From contig CAMEJJ010000010.1 of NCBI GenBank assembly GCA_945919795.1, positions 52,395 through 116,394 of the forward strand: 64,000 nt of DNA, in the 5' to 3' direction. Both the position numbers and the translations under genes were made by a program. Position 1 is the stretch's first letter. Every line of letters begins with the position of its first letter. Positions 1-8,082 of this stretch are shown one piece after another. This stretch comes from an uncultured Lachnospiraceae bacterium (GTDB lineage Bacteria; Bacillota; Clostridia; Lachnospirales; Lachnospiraceae). The notes beneath the pieces are model-generated. The model saw only the letters and a list, made by a program, of their open reading frames with translations, was not told the DNA's origin and made no database searches.

Positions 1-240
1 CGAGGAATTCCGGATGATATTATAAGAGATGCGTATCAAAGTTTTTGCGAAAGTGGAGAAAAGACACCGGATGAGGAGCTTATTCACAGACAGCTGGAAA
101 AAAAGCATTTTCCAGGTTTGGAATCCTGCACGCTCGAGGAAAAAAATAAATTTCTTCGTTCACTTATACAAAAGGGCTTTTCTATGGATGCCGTTTTGTG
201 TGCAATGCAGTCATTTGCGGCGGGTATAGGTAGTAATTAG
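1..240 (+). CDS. recX: RecX regulatory protein, C-terminal part (cut by window edge)
   Basis: The open frame runs in from the left edge and stops with TAG, giving 79 visible residues. The acidic and helical C-terminus contains an FLRSLIQKGFSMDAV segment, which resembles the last three-helix repeat of RecX, the protein that modulates RecA filaments. It lies directly upstream of rny, as is usual in Clostridia (recA-recX-rny), and this supports the call. The N-terminal part is missing, so domain architecture cannot be checked. The next gene has its own promoter about 80 bp downstream, so co-transcription is not needed. Confidence 0.7.
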   Translation, partial: RGIPDDIIRDAYQSFCESGEKTPDEELIHRQLEKKHFPGLESCTLEEKNKFLRSLIQKGFSMDAVLCAMQSFAAGIGSN

Positions 241-322
241 TGCGGTTAGTTGTATGCACGTTGCGGGTACTCTGAATATGGACATGCATGTACGCCTGTA
301 TGCTGGATGTGGACATATGTAC

Positions 323-351
323 TTGACATAACAACAGATATGGTTTAGAAT
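323..351 (+). promoter_or_regulatory. Sigma-A promoter of rny
   Basis: A perfect TTGACA (323-328) is followed after 17 bp by TAGAAT (346-351). Transcription would start near 358, leaving a leader of about 90 nt before rny. Confidence 0.75.
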
Positions 352-374
352 TGAAGTGTTGTAAAATCGCGACT

Positions 375-396
375 TAGAACGAAACATTTCGTTCTA
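375..396. repeat. Perfect inverted repeat in the rny leader
   Basis: Two 10-bp arms (375-384 and 387-396) are exact reverse complements separated by only CA. The palindrome begins about 17 nt after the predicted transcription start, so it could be a protein operator or an RNA hairpin in the 5' leader. No U-run follows, so it is not a terminator. Confidence 0.7.
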
Positions 397-446
397 TTAT
401 GAGATATTTGTACAATGAAAATTTAATAAGGAGGTGCTCCTGTACA

Positions 447-1997
447 ATGGCTGTTTATATAATTATTGCCGTTGTAGTGACACTTGTGATTGCTGTTCCG
501 GTTACTTCCGCAGTGGTTACTTCTACGTTAAAGAAGCAAGCTGCATCAAAAATCGGAAATGCGGACGAAAAGGCACGTGAAATTATTGACGAAGCTTTAA
601 AGACTGCAGAAGCAAAGAAGCGTGAGGGCTTGCTTGAGGTCAAAGAGGAATCGATTCGTACCAAAAACGAATTGGATAAAGAAATCAAAGAGCGTAGAGC
701 AGAAGCGCAGCGTTACGAGAGACGTGTTCAGCAAAAGGAAGAGAATATCGACAAAAAAGCTGAAGCAATCGAGAAAAAAGAAGCAAGTCTTACTGCAAGG
801 GAAGAAGAGTTATCAAAGCAGAAAGCAGAGATAGCCAAATTAAACGAACAAAGAGTACAGGAACTAGAACGAATCTCAGGATTAACCTCCGAACAGGCAA
901 AAGAATATTTGTTGAAAATTGTTGAAGAAGATGTTAAACATGAAACTGCTGTCATGATTAAAGAAATGGAGAGCAGGGCCAAGGAAGAAGCGGACAAGAA
1001 AGCGAAAGAATACGTTGTTACAGCAATTCAGCGATGTGCTGCAGATCACGTTTCCGAGACAACGCTTTCGGTTGTGCAGCTTCCTAACGACGAAATGAAA
1101 GGTCGTATCATTGGTAGAGAGGGAAGAAATATTCGTACCCTTGAAACAATGACAGGTGTTGATTTAATTATTGATGATACACCCGAAGCAGTTATCTTAT
1201 CAGGATTTGATCCAATCCGTAGAGAAGTTGCTCGTATTGCCTTGGAAAAATTGATTGTGGACGGACGTATTCATCCGGCCAGAATTGAAGAAATGGTAGA
1301 AAAGGCACAAAAAGAGGTTGAAAACATTATCCGTGAAGAAGGTGAAGCAGCCATCCTTGAGGTGGGAGTGCATGGTATTCATTCCGAACTTGTCCGTTTA
1401 TTAGGAAAGATGAAGTATCGTACAAGTTATGGACAAAATGCTTTGAAGCATTCCATCGAAGTTGCTCATCTGACCGGACTTTTAGCATCCGAGATGGGCT
1501 TGGATGTCAGAATGGCTAAGCGTGCCGGTTTATTACATGATATCGGTAAAGCTGTTGACCATGAAATGGAAGGATCACATATTCAGCTCGGTGCTGAGTT
1601 GTGTAGAAAATATAAGGAATCACCCATTGTTATTAATGCGGTTGAATCGCATCATGGAGATGTGGAGGCAACCAGCTTAATTGCATGTTTAGTACAGGCC
1701 GCAGATACTATTTCTGCTGCAAGACCAGGTGCAAGACGTGAGACTTTACAGACATATACAACCAGACTGACACAATTAGAAAATATCGCAAACAATTTCA
1801 AAGGTGTAGAAAAATCTTTTGCTATTCAGGCAGGTAGAGAGATTCGTGTAATGGTAGTTCCAGACCAGATTACAGATACAGATATGGTCTTATTGGCACG
1901 TGATATTGCAAAACAGATTGAGTCTGAACTTGAATATCCCGGCAACATTAAGGTTAGTCTGATTAGAGAATCAAGAGTCATTGATTATGCCAAATAA
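447..1997 (+). CDS. rny: Ribonuclease Y
   Basis: This is a membrane-anchored endoribonuclease that starts mRNA decay in Firmicutes. The 516-residue protein has one N-terminal transmembrane helix (residues 3-24) and a long charged coiled coil (about 45-190). A KH domain follows with a GREG loop near residue 221, then an HD domain with the metal-binding pair H364-D365 in LLHDIGKA. Length and domain order match the family. I chose ATG 447 because a strong AAGGAGGTG lies just upstream; the longer in-frame start at 399 would put that site inside the gene. A terminator follows immediately. Confidence 0.97.
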   Translation: MAVYIIIAVVVTLVIAVPVTSAVVTSTLKKQAASKIGNADEKAREIIDEALKTAEAKKREGLLEVKEESIRTKNELDKEIKERRAEAQRYERRVQQKEENIDKKAEAIEKKEASLTAREEELSKQKAEIAKLNEQRVQELERISGLTSEQAKEYLLKIVEEDVKHETAVMIKEMESRAKEEADKKAKEYVVTAIQRCAADHVSETTLSVVQLPNDEMKGRIIGREGRNIRTLETMTGVDLIIDDTPEAVILSGFDPIRREVARIALEKLIVDGRIHPARIEEMVEKAQKEVENIIREEGEAAILEVGVHGIHSELVRLLGKMKYRTSYGQNALKHSIEVAHLTGLLASEMGLDVRMAKRAGLLHDIGKAVDHEMEGSHIQLGAELCRKYKESPIVINAVESHHGDVEATSLIACLVQAADTISAARPGARRETLQTYTTRLTQLENIANNFKGVEKSFAIQAGREIRVMVVPDQITDTDMVLLARDIAKQIESELEYPGNIKVSLIRESRVIDYAK

Positions 1998-2019
1998 ATC
2001 GTATAATTAATAAAATTAA

Positions 2020-2048
2020 CCCCCAGATATTTTAATCTGGGGGTTTTT
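2020..2048. terminator. Bidirectional terminator between rny and purC
   Basis: Nine-bp arms (2020-2028 and 2035-2043) enclose a 6-nt loop and are followed by TTTTT. It lies between convergent genes rny and purC. Confidence 0.85.
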
Positions 2049-2071
2049 GTGTTCCCGAAAGAGGTTAAAAA

Positions 2072-2944
2072 TTAAAGTGGTTTACCGGTCAATAATTCAT
2101 ATGCCTGTAAGTATTTATCAATTGTTTTCTGAACAATATCATCCGGAAGTTCCCAGTCATGTTCATTTGCTTTTAACCAGTCGCGGGCAAATTGTTTGTC
2201 AAAAGATGGTTGTCCGTGTCCGGGTTCATATCCATCTGCAGGCCAGAAACGAGAACTGTCGGGAGTAAGCATCTCATCGCCTATTACAATATTGCCTTCT
2301 TCATCCAAACCGAATTCAAATTTGGTATCTGCAATGATGATGCCTTTTGATAAAGCATAATCAGCACATTTTTTGTACAATGCGATGGTATAATCGCGAA
2401 GTTTTGTAGCATATTCCAGACCTTTGCCGGGAAATCTTTCTTCCAGATATGAAACACTCTGTTCAAAAGAGATGTTTTCATCATGATCTCCGATTTCTGC
2501 TTTGGTAGAAGGGGTGTAAATGGGCTCAGGCAGTTTATCGGATTCTTTTAATCCTTCAGGGAGTTTTATGCCACATACGGTTCCGTTTTCTTTATAGCTG
2601 GCCCAACCACTTCCGGTAATATAGCCACGAACAATACATTCAATGGGAAGCATATTAAGTTTACGACACATCATACTGTTGCCATCAAATTTTTCTTGTT
2701 GGAAAAATTCGGGCATATCTTTAACATCTACGGAAATCATATGATTTGGAAGAATGTCCTTTGTCATGTCAAACCAGAATTTAGACATCTGAGTTAAAAC
2801 GGTGCCTTTCTTAGTGACAATATTTTTTAAAATAACATCAAAACAACTGATGCGGTCTGTTGCTACCATGATTAAGCTGTCACCGTTATCATAGATTTCA
2901 CGAACTTTGCCTTCTTTAATGGGTTTGATTTCTGTTACGCTCAT
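2072..2944 (-). CDS. purC: Phosphoribosylaminoimidazole-succinocarboxamide synthase (SAICAR synthetase)
   Basis: It catalyses the ATP-dependent joining of aspartate to CAIR in purine synthesis. The 290-residue protein opens with the family KEGKVREIYD motif near residue 10, followed by the ATDRISCFDVI strand. It also carries the conserved ECIVRGYITGSGW and GIIIADTKFEFG segments, which line the nucleotide and CAIR sites. Its length fits the longer bacterial form. An AAAGAGG site lies upstream of the ATG. It is a single gene here; no other pur genes are nearby. Confidence 0.95.
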   Translation of the reverse strand: MSVTEIKPIKEGKVREIYDNGDSLIMVATDRISCFDVILKNIVTKKGTVLTQMSKFWFDMTKDILPNHMISVDVKDMPEFFQQEKFDGNSMMCRKLNMLPIECIVRGYITGSGWASYKENGTVCGIKLPEGLKESDKLPEPIYTPSTKAEIGDHDENISFEQSVSYLEERFPGKGLEYATKLRDYTIALYKKCADYALSKGIIIADTKFEFGLDEEGNIVIGDEMLTPDSSRFWPADGYEPGHGQPSFDKQFARDWLKANEHDWELPDDIVQKTIDKYLQAYELLTGKPL

Positions 2945-3270
2945 TTGAATTTACCTCTTTATTTTGTAATCTAGTATATAAACCTTTTTTATTATATAAC
3001 GATTACGCAAAATATGAAAGAGAAAGTAGTTCGATTATGGAATTTTATAGAATTGAAACCGGCCATTTATTTTTGTTCGCTAATGCCGCTAAGAAAGACA
3101 CGAAACCTCGTAAAAGTCGGCGACAAAGATATATATTGGGAACATAAATCCGAAAGAATTATAAAAAAGAAAGAAAATATATCTATTTGCTTGTTTTTAT
3201 GTGATTCATAGTGTAAAATAAACGAGGTGTATGATTGTATACAATGAAACAATTTCAAGGCGGTGTTAAT
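2945..3270. other. Long intergenic spacer between purC and an aminotransferase gene
   Basis: This 326-bp divergent spacer holds one copy of the dispersed repeat described at 3075-3165. The 65-residue frame inside it is not supported as a gene. No clear terminator or riboswitch is seen. The aminotransferase Shine-Dalgarno site lies at its right end. Confidence 0.6.
3075..3165 (+). repeat. Dispersed intergenic repeat, copy A
   Basis: The core GCCGCTAAGAAAGACACGAA and the following CTCGTAAAAGTCGGCGA recur, with few changes, at 18261-18345 and within 41399-41626. The GCCG near the start pairs with CGGC near the end, and an inner ACGA/TCGT pair can form, so the core can fold. Similarity to copy B extends past the core to the AAATCCGAAA segment. 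Confidence 0.75.
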
Positions 3271-4557
3271 ATGAAAGCGTACAGTGAATTAACAAAAGAA
3301 GAATTATTGCAGCTGAAAAAGGAGTTGGCTTCTGCATATGAAGAGGCAAAGGGAAAAGGTTTGCAGTTAGATATGTCCAGAGGTAAGCCATCTGCAAGCC
3401 AGCTTAATCTGAGTATGGACTTGCTGGATGCAGTTAACAGTCAATCAGATTGCAAGTCTGAAAATGGAACAGATTGTCGTAATTATGGAGTTTTGGATGG
3501 CCTGTGGGAAGCAAGAGTCCTGATGGCTGAAATGATGGATACAAAGCCTGAAAATGTGATTGTATTTGGCAATGCCAGTTTAAATATTATGTTTGATACG
3601 ATTTCAAGATCAATGATAAAAGGGGTATGTGGTTCAACACCCTGGTGTAAATTGGATGAGGTAAAATTTCTTTGTCCGGTTCCGGGGTATGACAGACATT
3701 TTGCGATTACGGAATACTTTTGCATTGAAATGATTAATATTCCTATGACGGAAGATGGACCGGATATGGATTTGGTTGAACAATATGTGAATAATGATCC
3801 GGCCGTTAAGGGAATTTGGTGTGTGCCGAAATATTCTAATCCCCAAGGATACAGCTATTCAGATGAAACCGTTAGACGGATGGCTGCTTTGAAACCTGCT
3901 GCAGAGGATTTCCGTATTTTCTGGGATAATGCCTATGTCATTCATCATTTATATGAAGATAAGCAGACCAAAATTCTGGATATCATTTCGGAATGTGAAA
4001 AGGCCGGTAATCCGGATATGGTATATGAATTTGCTTCCACATCGAAAGTTTCTTTTCCGGGAAGTGGTATATCTGCCATGGCTTCTTCTGCCAAGAATCT
4101 TGATTTTGTCAAAAAGGCAATGACTATTCAGACGATTGGTCATGATAAAATCAATCAGTTAAGACATGTGAAATATTTTAAAGATATCAATGGATTACAA
4201 GCGCATATGATGAAACACGCAGAGTCTATTCGCCCCAAGTTTGAAGCTGTGTTAAATACATTGGAAAACGAACTTGGTGGTTTGGGCATTGCGTCATGGA
4301 CCAAACCGTTAGGAGGCTATTTTATTTCTTTTGATGCTCTAGAAGGCTGTGCAAAAGCAATCGTAGCAAAGTGCAAAGAAGCCGGTGTGGTAATGACCGG
4401 AGCAGGGGCAACTTTTCCTTATAAAAAGGATCCAAAAGACAGCAATATTCGAATTGCACCGACACTGCCCACTCCTGAAGAACTGGCTTTGGCGACTGAA
4501 ATTTTTGTGCTTTGTGTAAAACTCGTTTCTATTGAAAAACTGTTGGAGAATAAATAA
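3271..4557 (+). CDS. PLP-dependent aminotransferase, MocR-like aminotransferase fold (putative aspartate aminotransferase)
   Basis: The 428-residue protein begins with the LTKEELLQLKKEL...LDMSRGKP signature of the Aminotran_MocR-type aminotransferases, which lack the DNA-binding domain of true MocR regulators. The conserved WCVPKYSNPQG segment contributes the substrate-site asparagine. The Schiff-base lysine is about K259 in STSKVSFPGSG. Related proteins are usually annotated as aspartate aminotransferases; the substrate is not proven here. ATG 3271 has AAGGCGGTG upstream, whereas the longer TTG 3235 and ATG 3244 starts are less well placed. It overlaps the next gene by 1 bp (TAATG), implying coupling. 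Confidence 0.85.
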   Translation: MKAYSELTKEELLQLKKELASAYEEAKGKGLQLDMSRGKPSASQLNLSMDLLDAVNSQSDCKSENGTDCRNYGVLDGLWEARVLMAEMMDTKPENVIVFGNASLNIMFDTISRSMIKGVCGSTPWCKLDEVKFLCPVPGYDRHFAITEYFCIEMINIPMTEDGPDMDLVEQYVNNDPAVKGIWCVPKYSNPQGYSYSDETVRRMAALKPAAEDFRIFWDNAYVIHHLYEDKQTKILDIISECEKAGNPDMVYEFASTSKVSFPGSGISAMASSAKNLDFVKKAMTIQTIGHDKINQLRHVKYFKDINGLQAHMMKHAESIRPKFEAVLNTLENELGGLGIASWTKPLGGYFISFDALEGCAKAIVAKCKEAGVVMTGAGATFPYKKDPKDSNIRIAPTLPTPEELALATEIFVLCVKLVSIEKLLENK

Positions 4558-5111
4558 TGGCTGAACAATTTAAACGTCTGGATCGTAAACTTGTTTATCA
4601 TGGACATATCGTTGATTTTTATGAAGATACGATGCAGGTTCCCAACGGGAATATTGTAAAGTGGGATTTTATTAAGCATAATGGGGCGGCAGCTGTAGTT
4701 CCTGTGCTTGATGATGGCAGAATCCTGATGGTAAAACAATACCGGAATGCTTTGGATAAAGAGATTTGGGAAATACCGGCAGGTGGATTAAACGGGCAGG
4801 AACCATTTATTGAATGCAGTCATAGAGAACTGGAAGAAGAGACAGGATATCACTGCGAATTAGAAGATATGGAGTTCTTGATTTCCATTGCTTCAACGGT
4901 TGCTTTTTGTAATGAACGTATTGATGTATATGTTGCTAAAAATCTGGTTAAAACCTCTCAACATCTGGATGAAGATGAGTTTATCAATGTAAAGCCGTAT
5001 ACAACCGATGAATTAAAGAAAATGATATTTTCAGGTGAAATACAGGATGCAAAAACGATTGCCTCCATCATGTCCTATATTAATAAGTATGAATGCGATA
5101 AACATAATTGA
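4557..5111 (+). CDS. Nudix hydrolase, ADP-ribose pyrophosphatase-like
   Basis: The 184-residue protein contains an exact Nudix box (G-x5-E-x7-RE-L-x-EE-x-G) at about residues 75-97, which binds the divalent metals that cleave nucleoside diphosphate-X substrates. The N-terminal half (YHGHIVDFYEDTMQVPNG, then VKQYRNALDKEIWEIPAG) is typical of ADP-sugar pyrophosphatases of the NudF type. Its start codon overlaps the stop of the preceding aminotransferase. The order Nudix-spoIIM-xerD downstream is common in Clostridia. A terminator ends the pair. Confidence 0.9.
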   Translation: MAEQFKRLDRKLVYHGHIVDFYEDTMQVPNGNIVKWDFIKHNGAAAVVPVLDDGRILMVKQYRNALDKEIWEIPAGGLNGQEPFIECSHRELEEETGYHCELEDMEFLISIASTVAFCNERIDVYVAKNLVKTSQHLDEDEFINVKPYTTDELKKMIFSGEIQDAKTIASIMSYINKYECDKHN

Positions 5112-5147
5112 TTTTATTCATTCGGCTGTCCGGAACGACAAAGAAAA

Positions 5148-5180
5148 GGTGCAGGAATATGCCTTCCTGCATCTTTTTTT
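5148..5180 (+). terminator. Terminator after the Nudix gene
   Basis: TGCAGGAA (5150-5157) pairs with TTCCTGCA (5164-5171) and is followed by a T-rich run. Confidence 0.8.
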
Positions 5181-5267
5181 CATAGAATAGAAGAACAGAC
5201 CATATATTATAAAAATCTCTTTGTTTTGGTACAACGGGCTGGTTTGAATCGTTGTGAAAAATATGAT

Positions 5268-5840
5268 ATGAAAAAGATCATAAAGTGTTTTTGGCCGATG
5301 TTTTTAGGAATCGGTGTTTGTATTCTATATCAAAAAGTATTAAAATCATCGGAACTTTTGTTGGATCAGTCGATTATTTCGAATATGATCTCTCAAATTA
5401 TTTCAGAAGAAAAACAGCAGTTGGAATATTTTTTTTATATTTTAAAGTTAAGAGGAACGCAGATTGCAATTTTGGTAATATTCCGATTGTTGAAAAAAGA
5501 AAAAATCGGAAATATTCTTTGGTTATGGATGGTGGGAGTAGGAATGGGAATAGGGGCTTATTATTTTGTTTCAACTTACCAGATTTTTGGGTTACTTCTT
5601 TTTTTAGCATTCTTACTTCCGCATTATATTTTTTATCTTCTTGCATATTATAAAAGCGTTATGAATGACCAAGTTAGTCAATATAGTGCGATAAGAAAAG
5701 CGTCTAAAAAGGGTTACATAGTTCAAAAATTGGGAATTATTATAGTTGTCATAATAGGTATCTTGAGTGAATTTTATGTAAATCCATATATCTTAAATTT
5801 TTTTGGGAAAATTATTTACATAAAAAATTACAAGATATAG
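5268..5840 (+). CDS. spoIIM: Stage II sporulation protein M-like membrane protein
   Basis: The 190-residue protein is very hydrophobic, with about five predicted membrane segments (roughly residues 8-24, 62-80, 88-105, 108-135 and 155-178). Position carries much of the call: a membrane protein of about 200 residues between a Nudix gene and xerD is SpoIIM in many Clostridia. SpoIIM anchors the SpoIIDMP machine that remodels peptidoglycan during engulfment. Sequence motifs for SpoIIM are weak, so divergence or another small membrane protein is possible. ATG 5268 is chosen over an upstream in-frame TTG at 5226; neither has a strong Shine-Dalgarno site. Confidence 0.6.
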   Translation: MKKIIKCFWPMFLGIGVCILYQKVLKSSELLLDQSIISNMISQIISEEKQQLEYFFYILKLRGTQIAILVIFRLLKKEKIGNILWLWMVGVGMGIGAYYFVSTYQIFGLLLFLAFLLPHYIFYLLAYYKSVMNDQVSQYSAIRKASKKGYIVQKLGIIIVVIIGILSEFYVNPYILNFFGKIIYIKNYKI

Positions 5841-5924
5841 TGACAAGACAAACAGAAAAAACATAGATATTGGGATTTGTGCAAAAATCCTTGAAAATAA
5901 AGGAAAAATCAGTAAATTTTTTGT

Positions 5925-5953
5925 TTGATTTTCTTGAAAAATCTGATTATAAT
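5925..5953 (+). promoter_or_regulatory. Sigma-A promoter of xerD
   Basis: TTGATT (5925-5930), a 17-bp spacer and a perfect TATAAT (5948-5953) lie about 60 bp upstream of xerD. Confidence 0.7.
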
Positions 5954-6013
5954 AGGGATTGTACTGATTGAGATTTACATAAGTGATGCTTATGAGGAAA
6001 GGGCAACATATAT

Positions 6014-6898
6014 ATGGAACAGGCAATCGAACAATTCATTGCATATTTACATAATGTAAAAGAAACATCCAATAATACAGAATTGTCGTATCGCCGCGAT
6101 TTAAAGAAGGTTATTGCTTTTTTGCGTGCCCGCGAATTGACTGACTGGGTCAGTGTGACAGAAGATGATTTGAAAGCATATATTGCTTCTATGGATGAGC
6201 AGAATTTTGCAGCCGCTACAATTTCAAGAAATATTGCTTCTATCAAGGCTCTTTTTCATTTTATGACACAGGAAGGTATTATAAAAAAAGATATTTCGGA
6301 TGGATTAAAAGCACCAAAGATAGAAAAGAAAATGCCGGAAGTTTTGACGATGGAAGAGGTGATTCGTCTTTTGGATCAGCCATCAGGAGATAGCCATAAA
6401 GAAATTCGTGACAAAGCTATGTTGGAATTGTTGTATGCGACCGGTATTCGTGTTACAGAGCTGATTACTTTAAAAGTGAGTGACGTAAATTTACCTATGA
6501 GTTTTATCATCTGTAAGGATGCTCACAAGGAAAGAGTGATACCATTTGGAAAGGCTGCAAAAAATGCGCTGGTTCGTTATCTTGGGGAAGCCAGGGAGCA
6601 GATGATTGAGGACAAGTCCTCGGATGTACTGTTTTGCAATTTCTCCGGGGCGCCGATGAGCCGTCAGGGATTTTGGAAGCTGATTAAGTATTATGCAAAG
6701 AAAGCCGGAATTACGGCAGATATCACTCCACATACATTGCGTCATTCTTTTGCGGCGCATCTGGTGGAAAATGGCGCAGACCTTAGAAGTGTACAGGAAA
6801 TGCTGGGGCATTCCGATATATCTACAACCCAGATTTATGCGAATATGAATCATAACAGGATTCGAGAAGTTTATGCGAAAGCTCATCCGAGAGGGTAG
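6014..6898 (+). CDS. xerD: Site-specific tyrosine recombinase XerD
   Basis: This 294-residue recombinase resolves chromosome dimers at dif together with a XerC partner. It has an N-terminal SAM-like core-binding domain (about 1-90) and a catalytic domain. All active residues are visible: R145 (TGIRVTEL), K172 (DAHKERVI), H240-x-x-R243 (HTLRHSF), H266 (LGHSDIS) and the nucleophile Y275 in TTQIYANM. The C-terminus VYAKAHPRG is typical of chromosomal XerD rather than phage integrases. The start has an AGGAAAGGG site upstream. No dif-like site was recognised nearby. Confidence 0.93.
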   Translation: MEQAIEQFIAYLHNVKETSNNTELSYRRDLKKVIAFLRARELTDWVSVTEDDLKAYIASMDEQNFAAATISRNIASIKALFHFMTQEGIIKKDISDGLKAPKIEKKMPEVLTMEEVIRLLDQPSGDSHKEIRDKAMLELLYATGIRVTELITLKVSDVNLPMSFIICKDAHKERVIPFGKAAKNALVRYLGEAREQMIEDKSSDVLFCNFSGAPMSRQGFWKLIKYYAKKAGITADITPHTLRHSFAAHLVENGADLRSVQEMLGHSDISTTQIYANMNHNRIREVYAKAHPRG

Positions 6899-6901
6899 TT
6901 T

Positions 6902-6945
6902 AAAACCGTATGTTTTCCGGCCACCCGGAAGAACATACGGTTTTT
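6902..6945. terminator. Bidirectional terminator between xerD and aroF
   Basis: Arms of about 19 bp with one bulge (6902-6920 and 6925-6945) surround a very short loop, with A and T runs on either side. It serves the convergent genes xerD and aroF. Confidence 0.9.
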
Positions 6946-6947
6946 AA

Positions 6948-7976
6948 TTAGCAATTCTCCGCTATATCATAAATCAGACGTTCGCTGTCTGCCCAGCCTA
7001 AGCAGGGATCGGTTATGGATTTTCCATATACACCATCGCCGATTTTCTGGCATCCTTCTTCAATATAACTTTCAATCATAACCCCTTTTACCAATCTGTG
7101 TATATCAGAGTTTAATTTACGCGAATGAAGAACTTCTTTTACAATTCTGATTTGTTGTTCGAATTTTTTACCGGAGTTATTATGATTGGCATCAATAACA
7201 GTGGCAGGGAACATCAAGTCTCTTTCATTGTACATTTCTAAAAGACGATTCAAATCTTCGTAATGATAGTTGGGAAGATTACGGCCGTATTGATTGACAG
7301 AACCTCTTAAAATCGTATGTGCTAAAGGGTTTCCTGTTGTCTTTACTTCCCAGTTACGATAGATGAATTCATGTGGATGCTGCGCGGCATAGACGGAATT
7401 CATCATAACAGATAAATCGCCGGAAGTCGGATTTTTCATACCTGCGGGAACATCAAAACCGCTGACGGTCAGACGATGTTGTTGGTCTTCCACGCTACGG
7501 GCTCCGATTGCAACATAGGAAAGAAGATCATGTACATAACGCCAGTTTTCGGGATAGAGCATTTCATCAGCTGCGGTCAGCCCGGATTCTTCAATGGCAC
7601 GAATGTGCAGTTTTCTTACGGCAATGAGACCAGCCAGTAAATTGGGCTTTTTCTCAGGATCGGGCTGATGTACAAATCCTTTATAACCTTCACCGGTTGT
7701 ACGGGGTTTATTCGTATAAATTCTGGGAATTAAGATACATTTGTCCGAAACCTTATCATTGATAGCGGCCAGTCTGTTGACGTAGTCGCAGACAGAATCT
7801 TCATTATCTGCGCTACAGGGACCAATGATAACCAAAAACTTATTGCTTTCCCCGGTTATGACTTTTTTGATTTCCTCATCTCTTTTTTCCTTTAATAAAG
7901 CAAGTTTTTCCGGCATAGGGTACTGCTCACGAATTTCCGCAGGTGTCGGAAGCTTTTGTAAAAATTCAAAACTCAT
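6948..7976 (-). CDS. aroF: 3-deoxy-7-phosphoheptulonate (DAHP) synthase, class I
   Basis: It condenses phosphoenolpyruvate with erythrose 4-phosphate, the first step of aromatic amino acid synthesis. The 342-residue protein is of the AroFGH type. It has an N-terminal regulatory arm, IGPCSADNEDSV with the metal-ligand cysteine, IPRIYTNKPRTTGEGYKG, ARSVEDQQHR and VIDANHNNSGK. The C-terminus contains ESYIEEG and SITDPCLGW. Which aromatic amino acid inhibits it cannot be told from sequence alone. No other aro genes are in the window. Confidence 0.93.
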   Translation of the reverse strand: MSFEFLQKLPTPAEIREQYPMPEKLALLKEKRDEEIKKVITGESNKFLVIIGPCSADNEDSVCDYVNRLAAINDKVSDKCILIPRIYTNKPRTTGEGYKGFVHQPDPEKKPNLLAGLIAVRKLHIRAIEESGLTAADEMLYPENWRYVHDLLSYVAIGARSVEDQQHRLTVSGFDVPAGMKNPTSGDLSVMMNSVYAAQHPHEFIYRNWEVKTTGNPLAHTILRGSVNQYGRNLPNYHYEDLNRLLEMYNERDLMFPATVIDANHNNSGKKFEQQIRIVKEVLHSRKLNSDIHRLVKGVMIESYIEEGCQKIGDGVYGKSITDPCLGWADSERLIYDIAENC

Positions 7977-8082
7977 TTTTTTATCCTTCTACTTAATTTT
8001 ATACTTTGTTCCTTTTTATTTACGCCATTTTGAAAGAGTAATTTTTCACAAATTCCTTGGACATACAAAAAAGGGATATTCA

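Noticed and set aside
375..396. LexA (SOS) box for the rny palindrome
   Set aside because: The Firmicutes box needs GAAC and GTTC separated by four bases; here they are separated by ten.
3014..3211. 65-codon frame between purC and the aminotransferase gene
   Set aside because: Most of it is dispersed repeat copy A, and copy B shifts frame shortly after the shared MPLRK segment, so coding conservation is lacking.
6014..6898. Phage or integrative-element integrase
   Set aside because: The protein has typical XerD length and C-terminus, and no att sites or mobile genes surround it.
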